From positions 121,558,458-121,622,457 of the forward strand of contig NC_081552.1 of assembly GCF_963082655.1 (NCBI RefSeq): 64,000 bases of DNA, given 5' to 3'. Positions 10,022 through 22,149 of the stretch are shown here, in pieces. This DNA is from Stomoxys calcitrans (taxonomy: Eukaryota; Arthropoda; Insecta; Diptera; Muscidae). How positions within the stretch are numbered: position 1 is the first letter of the stretch; every line of letters starts with the position of its first letter. The notes under the pieces were generated by a model. It searched no databases. It was not told the origin of the DNA and was given only the letters and a program-made list of their open reading frames with translations. Both the position numbers and the translations under genes were made by a program.

Positions 10022-11830
10022 TAGTTTGAAAAAATGGTAGCAGATATTAATCCGCCCCATGCCACTATGGACATACACCTAAGCCAGTAATCGGCTTGTT
10101 TTGCACTCTAAAAACTATAAAGTAACCTCGAAAAAGAAAATTTGAGGTTAAGAATTCCGTGCTACTTACAAAATCCTTAATTGTTTTCAATACCACTCCC
10201 CTAAGTTGGTTTATGTCTGATATTCTGTCTCCACCTAAGTACCGGTATCTGTTGGACGCGAAAGCCGGCCAATGACAAAGGAAATGCACCAACGTCTCAT
10301 CATCTTCCCCGCATGCCCTACACATGCTATCACTTGCCACACCGATTTTACATAAGTGAGCTCGTAGTCCTATGTGTCCCGTTATGATACTGACCTACTT
10401 CTTACTTCCTTTCAGTAATAGCCTCGTCTTCTCAAGATCTGGATCCCCCATAGGATTTTCGCCGTCCTACCGACCGTTTCGCTCCCTTTACTCGGACTGC
10501 GTCCCTAAAGGCTTCGGGTTAACCAAGTTTATTGACAGCAGTCCTGTGGCCTTTATGCCAAATCGTCTGCCCTTTCATATCCCCTTACTCCGTTATGGAC
10601 CGGTACCCGAACGATGCGGATTTTGCCACCCTCAGAGAAGGCGTTAATCTCCTTCTTGCACTGCAAGACTGTTCGTGACCTTACCGTCCTAGTTGTTATT
10701 GCCCTTATGGCAATTTTGCTGTCGGTAAAGATATTTAGACTCGATGTCCTCACGTTAGCACTACACCACTTCACACATTCCGAGGCCGCCCGGATCTCCG
10801 CCTGCAGGACCGTATTATGGTCAGGCAGTCTAAAACAGATCTCAGTCCCTGGGTTCTCAATGTAGACCCCCAGGCCCACTTTGTCGTCTAGCTTTTATCC
10901 ATCCGTGTAACATGATCTTCCAGATGGCAATACTAGGGTTCCGTCAATCCAAGACTGTGCCACTGGCAGCAGTGCCTCGCACTCGACTTCAATGTTCATC
11001 TCAGGTATCCGATCGGAAACCTCTTCGCTTCCTTCCAGTTTTTCTATAGTCGCCACGACTATACCGCGATGGTATGAGCTGCTCCCATCCTCAATCCATT
11101 CTCCCATCGCCTTAAATCTCATAGCCGCAGTGGCTGTCTCCCACTTAATCTGTATGTCAATGGGTCGGATATCTAGAATAGTCTCCAGTGTCCTAGTGGG
11201 TGTGGTCCTCATCGCTCCACCTGTGCCAAGACAACATGTTCTCTGAAACTGTTCTATGGTCTTATGTTGCACTTTTTCTCCATAGCAGTCCACCAAACAA
11301 CTGAGTCGTAATTGAGTATTGGTCTAATCACTCTTCTGTAGAGCCAGAGGACTATCCTTGGATTCAGGCCCCATAACGAGCATACGGCCCGTCTACATAG
11401 TGCACAACATCTGTGAGCCTTCTCAGTACGCTCAAGAATGTGACACTTCTAATTCAGTTTCCCGTCCAAGATTACACCTACGTACTTGACCTTGTCAGAA
11501 ATCGAAATCGTCTTATTGAGGAAACGTGGTGCGTTAAATTGCCCACCTTCGTTTTCCTCGTGAACAGGCATATTTTAGTCTTCTCTGGGTTAACATTGAG
11601 ACCTCTGGGTCTAGCCCACATGCCACATGCAAGACCCTTTCGGTCCTTCTGCATAACTCGTTCGGACCCTTACCCCTTAGAAGTATTATAACATCGTCTA
11701 CATACCAGACGGGTTCAAATCCCTCCTCAGTCAGCATCCGTAATAGGTTATTTATGGTGGTCACAAAATAAGTTAAAATTAAATTTGTATCAGATACGGA
11801 TACAATTTGTAATTCATAAATTATCATTCA
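10022..11830 (-). pseudogene. LOA/I-group non-LTR retrotransposon, 3' part (RT, RNase H, zinc knuckle)
   Basis: Reverse-strand frames give, in order: an RT palm with YVDD at 11693-11704 (context FEPVWYVDDVIILLRGK); the RT thumb/connector around FQRTCCLGTGGAMRTTPTRT (about 11220); an RNase H domain starting YTDG near 10895-10905, with QAEIRA and IFTDSKIAIRA for the remaining acidic residues; and a C-terminal CRACGEDDETLVHFLCHWP zinc-knuckle pattern at about 10260-10325. An in-frame stop follows YTDG and several frameshifts separate the pieces, so it is a 5'-truncated pseudogene. RT plus RNase H plus a CCHC tail fits the LOA or I groups; the exact clade is inference. Related copies lie at 34.2-35.8 and 55.2-56.1 kb. 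Confidence 0.85.
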
Positions 11831-11904
11831 AATCATCCGAGGAGAATAAAAATTAATACGGCTACTAATTTCATCGACGGAGTACTAAAAATCAGGGACA
11901 AAAT

Positions 11905-13587
11905 CTTATAATCGGATGGGGTACCTAGGGGGTCTGCCCACCCTAAAACCTACCAAACATATATGTAGACCAATCACGATAATATGAGACTCAAATTAAA
12001 GGTATTTAAGATAAGAAAACATATCTGATATCCAATTGTCGGACCAAGTTTTAGGGGGGCCACCGCAACCCACAAAACACCTCTAAATCGGACATATTTA
12101 CCGACCATGGCAATATGGGGCTCAAATGAAAAGTATTTGCGAGTAGAATATGAATTTAATATCTAAATGTGGGGCCACGTTTCTGGGGATCCACCCCTTG
12201 CCCAAAACAAACCATAGCAATATGGGGCTTAAATAAAAGGTATTTGAATGTAGAATACAAATCTGATATCCAAATATAAGACCAAGTGTATGGTCCCATC
12301 TCTCCTGTCTCTCACCAAAACCATCCCCCAAAGGGGACAAATTTACGACCATAGCAATATGGGACTCAAATGAAAGGTCTTTGGGGGTAAAGCACGAATC
12401 TGATATCAATATTCGGGAAAAGTGTCTATGGAGCCACCCCACCCCCACAACACCACCCAAATAGGAAGTATTTGCTGGCTATTTCAATATGAGGCTCAAA
12501 TAAGAGGGTTTTAGAGTAGAACACTAATCCGATATATATTTTAAAGGCCAACTTACTGAGTGGCCGCCAATCCCCCAAAACACTCCCCAGTCATGTTTGC
12601 CGACTATGGAAATATGGAGCTCATTTTTCGACCATGCCAATATGTGGCTCTAATGAAAAATTAAATCTTGGGGCCATATTTTTGGGGGACGCCTTATCCT
12701 GTAACCTCCCCTCAAAATCTATTGCAATATGGGGTTTAAAAAAATGGTATTTGAGAGAAGAGCACGATGTTGATATATTTTCAGGGCCAAGTGTCTGGGG
12801 ACCACCTCACCACTGAAAACACCCCTTAATGAGAAATATTTACCTTACCGCATATTTACCTACCATATCAATGTGGAGCTTAAATGAAAGGTATTGGGCG
12901 GTAAAGCAAGAATTGATACCCACTTTCGGGACCAATTTTCTGGGGGCCAACCCCTTTCCCAAAATACCCCACAAACAGCAATTTTTTATTGACCATCGCA
13001 ATATGGGGTTCAAATAAATGTATTAAGGAGTAGAATACGAATTTAATATCCAAATGTAGGACCATGTACTTTGGGTATCACCCCTTCCCCAAAATACCAC
13101 CCAAAGGGTAAACATTTTTCGACCATGCCAATATGTGGCTCTAATGAAAAATTAAATCTTGGGGCCATATTTTTGGGGGACGCCTTATCCTGTAACCTCC
13201 CCTCAAAATCTATTGCAATATGGGGTTTAAAAAAAATGGTATTTGAGAGAAGAGCACGATGTTGATATATTTTCAGGGCCAAGTGTCTGGGGACCACCTC
13301 ACCACTGAAAACACCCCTTAATGAGACATCATGAGAATATCGGGCTGAAATAAAGTATTTTAAGAATGGAGTACACCTTACATCCAAACTTAAATTCGTA
13401 GACCAATAAAGATGGGATTCAGATAAAGGCACTTATATATTTAAACTGTTAGTCAAGCGATATACTATTTTCGTAGCATGTTATTTCACTAAAAGCTCTT
13501 TAATTGTCGAAAATAAATATTCCGAGGAAACTTTTGTTCCATATAAAGTAAAAGAAGAAGCAACGGAGCGGGCCTGGTCCAGCTAGT
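11905..13587 (+). mobile_element. Family B copy with intact 3' end and internal duplication
   Basis: It starts inside the element at GATGGGGTACCTAGGGGG (no 5' microsatellite) and ends GGGCCTGGTCCAGCTAGT at 13587, a slightly changed form of the family terminus. A block of about 210 bp at 12628-12835 recurs almost unchanged at 13119-13327. Frames on both strands in this stretch are repeat translation. Confidence 0.72.
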
Positions 13588-13623
13588 CGTTCTATAAAAT
13601 GGTATTGATCCCATATAAACCGG

Positions 13624-13686
13624 TATCCGGATCATCCTTAGTCCCCTCCTAGAATCTTTCATATTTGCTGGTTTGACAAAAGAATA
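13624..13686. repeat. Array-flanking 60-bp unit, copy 1
   Basis: Sequence TATCCGGATCATCCTTAGTC through TTTGCTGGTTTGACAAAAG. It is repeated without visible change at 14575-14637, a 951-bp offset, so that it brackets array 1. Confidence 0.85.
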
Positions 13687-14576
13687 GAATAGAATAGAAT
13701 AGAATAGAATAGAATAGAATAGAATAGAATAGAATAGAATAGAATAGAATAGAATAGAATAGAATAGAATAGAATAGAATAGAATAGAATAGAATAGAAT
13801 AGAATAGAATAGAATAGAATAGAATAGAATAGAATAGAATAGAATAGAATAGAATAGAATAGAATAGAATAGAATAGAATAGAATAGAATAGAATAGAAT
13901 AGAATAGAATAGAATAGAATAGAATAGAATAGAATAGAATAGAATAGAATAGAATAGAATAGAATAGAATAGAATAGAATAGAATAGAATAGAATAGAAT
14001 AGAATAGAATAGAATAGAATAGAATAGAATAGAATAGAATAGAATAGAATAGAATAGAATAGAATAGAATAGAATAGAATAGAATAGAATAGAATAGAAT
14101 AGAATAGAATAGAATAGAATAGAATAGAATAGAATAGAATAGAATAGAATAGAATAGAATAGAATAGAATAGAATAGAATAGAATAGAATAGAATAGAAT
14201 AGAATAGAATAGAATAGAATAGAATAGAATAGAATAGAATAGAATAGAATAGAATAGAATAGAATAGAATAGAATAGAATAGAATAGAATAGAATAGAAT
14301 AGAATAGAATAGAATAGAATAGAATAGAATAGAATAGAATAGAATAGAATAGAATAGAATAGAATAGAATAGAATAGAATAGAATAGAATAGAATAGAAT
14401 AGAATAGAATAGAATAGAATAGAATAGAATAGAATAGAATAGAATAGAATAGAATAGAATAGAATAGAATAGAATAGAATAGAATAGAATAGAATAGAAT
14501 AGAATAGAATAGAATAGAATAGAATAGAATAGAATAGAATAGAATAGAATAGAATAGAATAGAATAGAATAGAATA
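13681..14576. repeat. AATAG pentamer satellite, array 1
   Basis: About 896 bp, roughly 179 uninterrupted copies of the 5-bp unit AGAAT (AATAG class). I saw no variant unit. The long reverse-strand open frame across it is a five-residue repeat of the pentamer, possible because none of the three reverse frames contains a stop. Confidence 0.97.
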
Positions 14577-14637
14577 TCCGGATCATCCTTAGTCCCCTCC
14601 TAGAATCTTTCATATTTGCTGGTTTGACAAAAGAAAA
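14575..14637. repeat. Array-flanking 60-bp unit, copy 2
   Basis: Second copy of the 13624-13686 sequence, followed by an extra GAAAAGACAAAAG before the pentamers restart. Confidence 0.85.
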
Positions 14638-14643
14638 GACAAA

Positions 14644-16969
14644 AGAATAGAATAGAATAGAATAGAATAGAATAGAATAGAATAGAATAGAATAGAATAG
14701 AATAGAATAGAATAGAATAGAATAGAATAGAATAGAATAGAATAGAATAGAATAGAATAGAATAGAATAGAATAGAATAGAATAGAATAGAATAGAATAG
14801 AATAGAATAGAATAGAATAGAATAGAATAGAATAGAATAGAATAGAATAGAATAGAATAGAATAGAATAGAATAGAATAGAATAGAATAGAATAGAATAG
14901 AATAGAATAGAATAGAATAGAATAGAATAGAATAGAATAGAATAGAATAGAATAGAATAGAATAGAATAGAATAGAATAGAATAGAATAGAATAGAATAG
15001 AATAGAATAGAATAGAATAGAATAGAATAGAATAGAATAGAATAGAATAGAATAGAATAGAATAGAATAGAATAGAATAGAATAGAATAGAATAGAATAG
15101 AATAGAATAGAATAGAATAGAATAGAATAGAATAGAATAGAATAGAATAGAATAGAATAGAATAGAATAGAATAGAATAGAATAGAATAGAATAGAATAG
15201 AATAGAATAGAATAGAATAGAATAGAATAGAATAGAATAGAATAGAATAGAATAGAATAGAATAGAATAGAATAGAATAGAATAGAATAGAATAGAATAG
15301 AATAGAATAGAATAGAATAGAATAGAATAGAATAGAATAGAATAGAATAGAATAGAATAGAATAGAATAGAATAGAATAGAATAGAATAGAATAGAATAG
15401 AATAGAATAGAATAGAATAGAATAGAATAGAATAGAATAGAATAGAATAGAATAGAATAGAATAGAATAGAATAGAATAGAATAGAATAGAATAGAATAG
15501 AATAGAATAGAATAGAATAGAATAGAATAGAATAGAATAGAATAGAATAGAATAGAATAGAATAGAATAGAATAGAATAGAATAGAATAGAATAGAATAG
15601 AATAGAATAGAATAGAATAGAATAGAATAGAATAGAATAGAATAGAATAGAATAGAATAGAATAGAATAGAATAGAATAGAATAGAATAGAATAGAATAG
15701 AATAGAATAGAATAGAATAGAATAGAATAGAATAGAATAGAATAGAATAGAATAGAATAGAATAGAATAGAATAGAATAGAATAGAATAGAATAGAATAG
15801 AATAGAATAGAATAGAATAGAATAGAATAGAATAGAATAGAATAGAATAGAATAGAATAGAATAGAATAGAATAGAATAGAATAGAATAGAATAGAATAG
15901 AATAGAATAGAATAGAATAGAATAGAATAGAATAGAATAGAATAGAATAGAATAGAATAGAATAGAATAGAATAGAATAGAATAGAATAGAATAGAATAG
16001 AATAGAATAGAATAGAATAGAATAGAATAGAATAGAATAGAATAGAATAGAATAGAATAGAATAGAATAGAATAGAATAGAATAGAATAGAATAGAATAG
16101 AATAGAATAGAATAGAATAGAATAGAATAGAATAGAATAGAATAGAATAGAATAGAATAGAATAGAATAGAATAGAATAGAATAGAATAGAATAGAATAG
16201 AATAGAATAGAATAGAATAGAATAGAATAGAATAGAATAGAATAGAATAGAATAGAATAGAATAGAATAGAATAGAATAGAATAGAATAGAATAGAATAG
16301 AATAGAATAGAATAGAATAGAATAGAATAGAATAGAATAGAATAGAATAGAATAGAATAGAATAGAATAGAATAGAATAGAATAGAATAGAATAGAATAG
16401 AATAGAATAGAATAGAATAGAATAGAATAGAATAGAATAGAATAGAATAGAATAGAATAGAATAGAATAGAATAGAATAGAATAGAATAGAATAGAATAG
16501 AATAGAATAGAATAGAATAGAATAGAATAGAATAGAATAGAATAGAATAGAATAGAATAGAATAGAATAGAATAGAATAGAATAGAATAGAATAGAATAG
16601 AATAGAATAGAATAGAATAGAATAGAATAGAATAGAATAGAATAGAATAGAATAGAATAGAATAGAATAGAATAGAATAGAATAGAATAGAATAGAATAG
16701 AATAGAATAGAATAGAATAGAATAGAATAGAATAGAATAGAATAGAATAGAATAGAATAGAATAGAATAGAATAGAATAGAATAGAATAGAATAGAATAG
16801 AATAGAATAGAATAGAATAGAATAGAATAGAATAGAATAGAATAGAATAGAATAGAATAGAATAGAATAGAATAGAATAGAATAGAATAGAATAGAATAG
16901 AATAGAATAGAATAGAATAGAATAGAATAGAATAGAATAGAATAGAATAGAATAGAATAGAATAGAATA
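14644..16969. repeat. AATAG pentamer satellite, array 2
   Basis: About 2,326 bp, roughly 465 units with no interruption seen. It ends in GAATAATGGCCTTCAAATAG, the same right junction as array 3. Confidence 0.97.
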
Positions 16970-17457
16970 ATGGCCTTCAAATAGATTTATTTTGTATAAA
17001 TTTTTATCAGAATCCATGGTGATGGGTTCCCAAGATTCGGCCCGGCCGAACTTAGCACGCTTTTACTTGTTTTTTTGGAATTGCGTGTGGTGTCGTTAAC
17101 TGTTGCCTTGGAATTTTTATTTCTTTTGATTAGTTTAAGATATTTGTCAAAAAATCGATCCGAATTCGGTCCGATTCGTCGGCAAAATCGTCCGCATTTT
17201 GTAAGACATTTGTCAAGCAATCGGTCCAAAATCGTCTACGAACTCGGTCCCAATTCCGTTCGACGTAAAATTTCCCATCCGAATTTTCCTGGAATTTAGC
17301 TCCCATATCGGTCCGGTATTGATACGATATGGCGGTATATATGTCAGATTTCCCTCAGCCGTGTCGTTCCGACAACATAACAACCCTCCTCTCGTTTTAA
17401 GCAATATCGATAAGACATCGGATCCGATATCGAATGGTTCGTCCCATTGTCGGACAG
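16970..17457. repeat. 487-bp inter-array segment, copy 1
   Basis: Contains the family A 5' module in reverse (to about 17070) followed by a family D copy that is cut off where array 3 begins. It appears identical to 20117-20604, offset 3,147 bp. The short frames at 16987-17229 and 17075-17299 recur unchanged in the second copy and have no recognisable protein family. Confidence 0.92.
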
Positions 17458-20116
17458 AATAGAATAGAATAGAATAGAATAGAATAGAATAGAATAGAAT
17501 AGAATAGAATAGAATAGAATAGAATAGAATAGAATAGAATAGAATAGAATAGAATAGAATAGAATAGAATAGAATAGAATAGAATAGAATAGAATAGAAT
17601 AGAATAGAATAGAATAGAATAGAATAGAATAGAATAGAATAGAATAGAATAGAATAGAATAGAATAGAATAGAATAGAATAGAATAGAATAGAATAGAAT
17701 AGAATAGAATAGAATAGAATAGAATAGAATAGAATAGAATAGAATAGAATAGAATAGAATAGAATAGAATAGAATAGAATAGAATAGAATAGAATAGAAT
17801 AGAATAGAATAGAATAGAATAGAATAGAATAGAATAGAATAGAATAGAATAGAATAGAATAGAATAGAATAGAATAGAATAGAATAGAATAGAATAGAAT
17901 AGAATAGAATAGAATAGAATAGAATAGAATAGAATAGAATAGAATAGAATAGAATAGAATAGAATAGAATAGAATAGAATAGAATAGAATAGAATAGAAT
18001 AGAATAGAATAGAATAGAATAGAATAGAATAGAATAGAATAGAATAGAATAGAATAGAATAGAATAGAATAGAATAGAATAGAATAGAATAGAATAGAAT
18101 AGAATAGAATAGAATAGAATAGAATAGAATAGAATAGAATAGAATAGAATAGAATAGAATAGAATAGAATAGAATAGAATAGAATAGAATAGAATAGAAT
18201 AGAATAGAATAGAATAGAATAGAATAGAATAGAATAGAATAGAATAGAATAGAATAGAATAGAATAGAATAGAATAGAATAGAATAGAATAGAATAGAAT
18301 AGAATAGAATAGAATAGAATAGAATAGAATAGAATAGAATAGAATAGAATAGAATAGAATAGAATAGAATAGAATAGAATAGAATAGAATAGAATAGAAT
18401 AGAATAGAATAGAATAGAATAGAATAGAATAGAATAGAATAGAATAGAATAGAATAGAATAGAATAGAATAGAATAGAATAGAATAGAATAGAATAGAAT
18501 AGAATAGAATAGAATAGAATAGAATAGAATAGAATAGAATAGAATAGAATAGAATAGAATAGAATAGAATAGAATAGAATAGAATAGAATAGAATAGAAT
18601 AGAATAGAATAGAATAGAATAGAATAGAATAGAATAGAATAGAATAGAATAGAATAGAATAGAATAGAATAGAATAGAATAGAATAGAATAGAATAGAAT
18701 AGAATAGAATAGAATAGAATAGAATAGAATAGAATAGAATAGAATAGAATAGAATAGAATAGAATAGAATAGAATAGAATAGAATAGAATAGAATAGAAT
18801 AGAATAGAATAGAATAGAATAGAATAGAATAGAATAGAATAGAATAGAATAGAATAGAATAGAATAGAATAGAATAGAATAGAATAGAATAGAATAGAAT
18901 AGAATAGAATAGAATAGAATAGAATAGAATAGAATAGAATAGAATAGAATAGAATAGAATAGAATAGAATAGAATAGAATAGAATAGAATAGAATAGAAT
19001 AGAATAGAATAGAATAGAATAGAATAGAATAGAATAGAATAGAATAGAATAGAATAGAATAGAATAGAATAGAATAGAATAGAATAGAATAGAATAGAAT
19101 AGAATAGAATAGAATAGAATAGAATAGAATAGAATAGAATAGAATAGAATAGAATAGAATAGAATAGAATAGAATAGAATAGAATAGAATAGAATAGAAT
19201 AGAATAGAATAGAATAGAATAGAATAGAATAGAATAGAATAGAATAGAATAGAATAGAATAGAATAGAATAGAATAGAATAGAATAGAATAGAATAGAAT
19301 AGAATAGAATAGAATAGAATAGAATAGAATAGAATAGAATAGAATAGAATAGAATAGAATAGAATAGAATAGAATAGAATAGAATAGAATAGAATAGAAT
19401 AGAATAGAATAGAATAGAATAGAATAGAATAGAATAGAATAGAATAGAATAGAATAGAATAGAATAGAATAGAATAGAATAGAATAGAATAGAATAGAAT
19501 AGAATAGAATAGAATAGAATAGAATAGAATAGAATAGAATAGAATAGAATAGAATAGAATAGAATAGAATAGAATAGAATAGAATAGAATAGAATAGAAT
19601 AGAATAGAATAGAATAGAATAGAATAGAATAGAATAGAATAGAATAGAATAGAATAGAATAGAATAGAATAGAATAGAATAGAATAGAATAGAATAGAAT
19701 AGAATAGAATAGAATAGAATAGAATAGAATAGAATAGAATAGAATAGAATAGAATAGAATAGAATAGAATAGAATAGAATAGAATAGAATAGAATAGAAT
19801 AGAATAGAATAGAATAGAATAGAATAGAATAGAATAGAATAGAATAGAATAGAATAGAATAGAATAGAATAGAATAGAATAGAATAGAATAGAATAGAAT
19901 AGAATAGAATAGAATAGAATAGAATAGAATAGAATAGAATAGAATAGAATAGAATAGAATAGAATAGAATAGAATAGAATAGAATAGAATAGAATAGAAT
20001 AGAATAGAATAGAATAGAATAGAATAGAATAGAATAGAATAGAATAGAATAGAATAGAATAGAATAGAATAGAATAGAATAGAATAGAATAGAATAGAAT
20101 AGAATAGAATAGAATA
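17456..20116. repeat. AATAG pentamer satellite, array 3
   Basis: About 2,661 bp, roughly 532 uninterrupted units. The left junction, GTCGGACAGAATAGAAT, falls inside family D at a short AGA overlap; in the second segment copy the same point continues as GTCGGACAGACATCGG. Confidence 0.97.
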
Positions 20117-20604
20117 ATGGCCTTCAAATAGATTTATTTTGTATAAATTTTTATCAGAATCCATGGTGATGGGTTCCCAAGATTCGGCCCGGCCGAACTT
20201 AGCACGCTTTTACTTGTTTTTTTGGAATTGCGTGTGGTGTCGTTAACTGTTGCCTTGGAATTTTTATTTCTTTTGATTAGTTTAAGATATTTGTCAAAAA
20301 ATCGATCCGAATTCGGTCCGATTCGTCGGCAAAATCGTCCGCATTTTGTAAGACATTTGTCAAGCAATCGGTCCAAAATCGTCTACGAACTCGGTCCCAA
20401 TTCCGTTCGACGTAAAATTTCCCATCCGAATTTTCCTGGAATTTAGCTCCCATATCGGTCCGGTATTGATACGATATGGCGGTATATATGTCAGATTTCC
20501 CTCAGCCGTGTCGTTCCGACAACATAACAACCCTCCTCTCGTTTTAAGCAATATCGATAAGACATCGGATCCGATATCGAATGGTTCGTCCCATTGTCGG
20601 ACAG
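20117..20604. repeat. 487-bp inter-array segment, copy 2
   Basis: Same sequence as 16970-17457. Here it continues into the natural end of family D instead of a satellite array, so this copy preserves the original right-hand flank. Confidence 0.92.
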
Positions 20605-20630
20605 ACATCGGAAAATTTTGTTAGCTGGGA
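20216..20630 (+). mobile_element. Family D repeat, complete-looking copy
   Basis: CGAT-rich sequence from TTGGAATTGCGTGTGGTG to CGGAAAATTTTGTTAGCT. It contains many ATCGG/CCGAT and GATATCGG words and the palindromic stretch ATCGGATCCGATATCG. A reversed relative at 23464-23812 shares both ends, which defines the boundaries. No terminal inverted repeat or coding frame was found; class unknown. Confidence 0.7.
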
Positions 20631-20821
20631 GGTCACCTTAAAGAACTCTGTTCAAATTCAGATGTGTGCTTTGCAACCTACTACAGTTGGGTTGATATAC
20701 AAAGCACCGTGATCCATTTGACAAATTTCTGCTGATGATGATTCTGGCGAATCAGAAATCACGACACAGAAAGCCGGTCAAATGCTTTTGAGCAACATCA
20801 CGCATTTTGCCTTAGATTAGA

Positions 20822-20950
20822 TTAGGTTTGGTTGAAAAGAGGGTGCAGATATCAATCTGCCCCATGCCACTATAGACATACACCTAAGCCAGTAATCGAT
20901 TTTGTGACTAAAAAAGTAACGTCGAAAAAGAAAATCTAAGTTAAAAAAAG
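20822..20950 (-). mobile_element. LOA-like 3'-UTR fragment
   Basis: Matches the 3' end of the 10.0-kb LOA-like copy (TCTGCCCCATGCCACTATAG, CACCTAAGCCAGTAATCG, then CGAAAAAGAAAATC). About 130 bp only, untranslated. Confidence 0.75.
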
Positions 20951-20954
20951 AAAA

Positions 20955-21100
20955 TCTTCAGTGGAACCTATCTCCTTGGGTGGAGATAATGTTCCATATA
21001 CACAAAGCGCAAATTACCTGGGTGTTTTGCTGGACAGGAAATTGAACTTCAAATCCAACATTTTGGAAAGGGCAAGAAAGGCCACCCACTTGTTTGTGCA
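20955..21100 (+). pseudogene. Non-LTR reverse transcriptase thumb fragment
   Basis: A short frame encodes ISLGGDNVPYTQSANYLGVL and LDRKLNFKSNILERARKAT, the segment between the RT palm and connector in Jockey/I/LOA-type elements (SAKYLGV.LD..L.W/F). Nothing after about 21100 aligns with an RT, so only about 45 residues survive. It may belong with the RNase H piece at 22.6-23.3 kb, separated by later insertions; that is inference. Confidence 0.65.
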
Positions 21101-21388
21101 TCACAGCCGCACTGACGACGACACCATCTGTTGCACTGAATTTAATGCTACATCTTATGCCTCTGAACATTGTGGCTACCCAAATTACCGCGACACAGCT
21201 ACGGACACTGTGTTATCATTGATACAATATCCGATGTTCCATGCAGTGTGGATTACACCCTACCTGAGCCGTTTTTTGATAAAAATTACTGTACCACTAT
21301 TCCTGATAGAACGGATCGGAACTAGGATATCCTTAATACTTATACTTAATGTCATACTTTAAACATTTTTGCGCCACTTTTCCATCTA

Positions 21389-21986
21389 AAGGGTGATTTT
21401 TTTGAGGTTAGGATTTTCATGCATTAGTATTTGACAGATCACGTGGGATTTCAGACATGGTGTCAAAGAGAAAGATGGTCAGTATGCTTTGGCATTTCAT
21501 CATGAATAGACTTACTAACGAGCAACGCTTGCAAATCATTGAATTTTTTTACCAAAATCAGTGTTCGGTTCGAAATGTGTTCATTCACCGTTCAGCGATG
21601 AGGCTCATTTCTGGTTGAATGGCTACGTAAATAAGCAAAATTGCCGCATTTGGAGTGAAGAGCAACCAGAAGCCGTTCAAGAACTGCCCATGCATCCCGA
21701 AAAATGCACTGTTTGGTGTGGTTTGTACGCTGGTGGAATCATTGGACCGTATTTTTTCAAAGATGCTGTTGGACGCAACGTTACGGTGAATGAACACATT
21801 TCGAACCGAACACTGATTTTAGTAATAAAATTCAATGATTTGCAAGCGTTGCTCGTTAGTAAGTCTATTCATGATGAAATGTCAAAGCATACTGAGCATC
21901 TTTCTCTTTGACACCATGTCTGAAATCCCACATGATCTGTCAAATACTAATGCATGAAAATCCTAACCTCAAAAAAAATCACCCTT
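21389..21986 (+). mobile_element. mariner-like fold-back element with transposase fragment
   Basis: Flanked by TA at 21387-21388 and 21987-21988. Termini AAGGGTGATTTTTTTGAGG and its reverse complement continue as an inverted repeat of about 205 bp (21389-21594 against 21783-21986), far beyond ordinary mariner ends. Both arms include the start of the transposase (MNRLTNEQRLQIIEF, a helix-turn-helix region). The 190-bp centre encodes FSDEAHFWLNGYVNKQNCR and a following VWCGLYAGGIIGPYFF, with the first catalytic Asp in SDEAHF. The second and third catalytic residues are absent. A non-autonomous derivative of the IS630-Tc1-mariner superfamily. Confidence 0.88.
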
Positions 21987-22149
21987 TATTTGTGCCACTT
22001 GTTCAAAAATACAACTATGTAGCGATTATGTATTTTTTGTCGTCCAACAAATCGCATATAAATGTTAAATTTTTTGGAAAAATTAAATTTTTTGGGCTGA
22101 ACGAGAGTAACTGGACAAAACAAAAAAAAATTGTTTTATGTTTGTGAAA

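Larger units (their letters stand above)
13588..17070 (-). mobile_element. Family A element carrying AATAG arrays 1 and 2
   Basis: Reverse-oriented family A flanks lie on both sides of the satellite. On the left (13588-13680) is the block with CCCATATAAACCGGTATCC. On the right (17010-17070) is the 5' module ATCCATGGTG, GGTTCCCAAGATTCGGCCCG, GCCGAACTTAGCACGC. The pentamer arrays therefore sit inside an element of the same subfamily as the one at 2.8-3.7 kb. Confidence 0.6.

Noticed and set aside
10372..11246. Plus-strand frames over the LOA-like remnant
   Set aside because: The RT, RNase H and zinc-knuckle motifs are on the reverse strand; the plus-strand frames are shadows.
13489..20164. Very long reverse-strand open frames of about 800-1,160 residues with a five-residue repeat
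   Set aside because: They are translations of the AATAG pentamer, which lacks stops in the reverse frames. Apparent start codons lie in the flanking repeats. Not genes.
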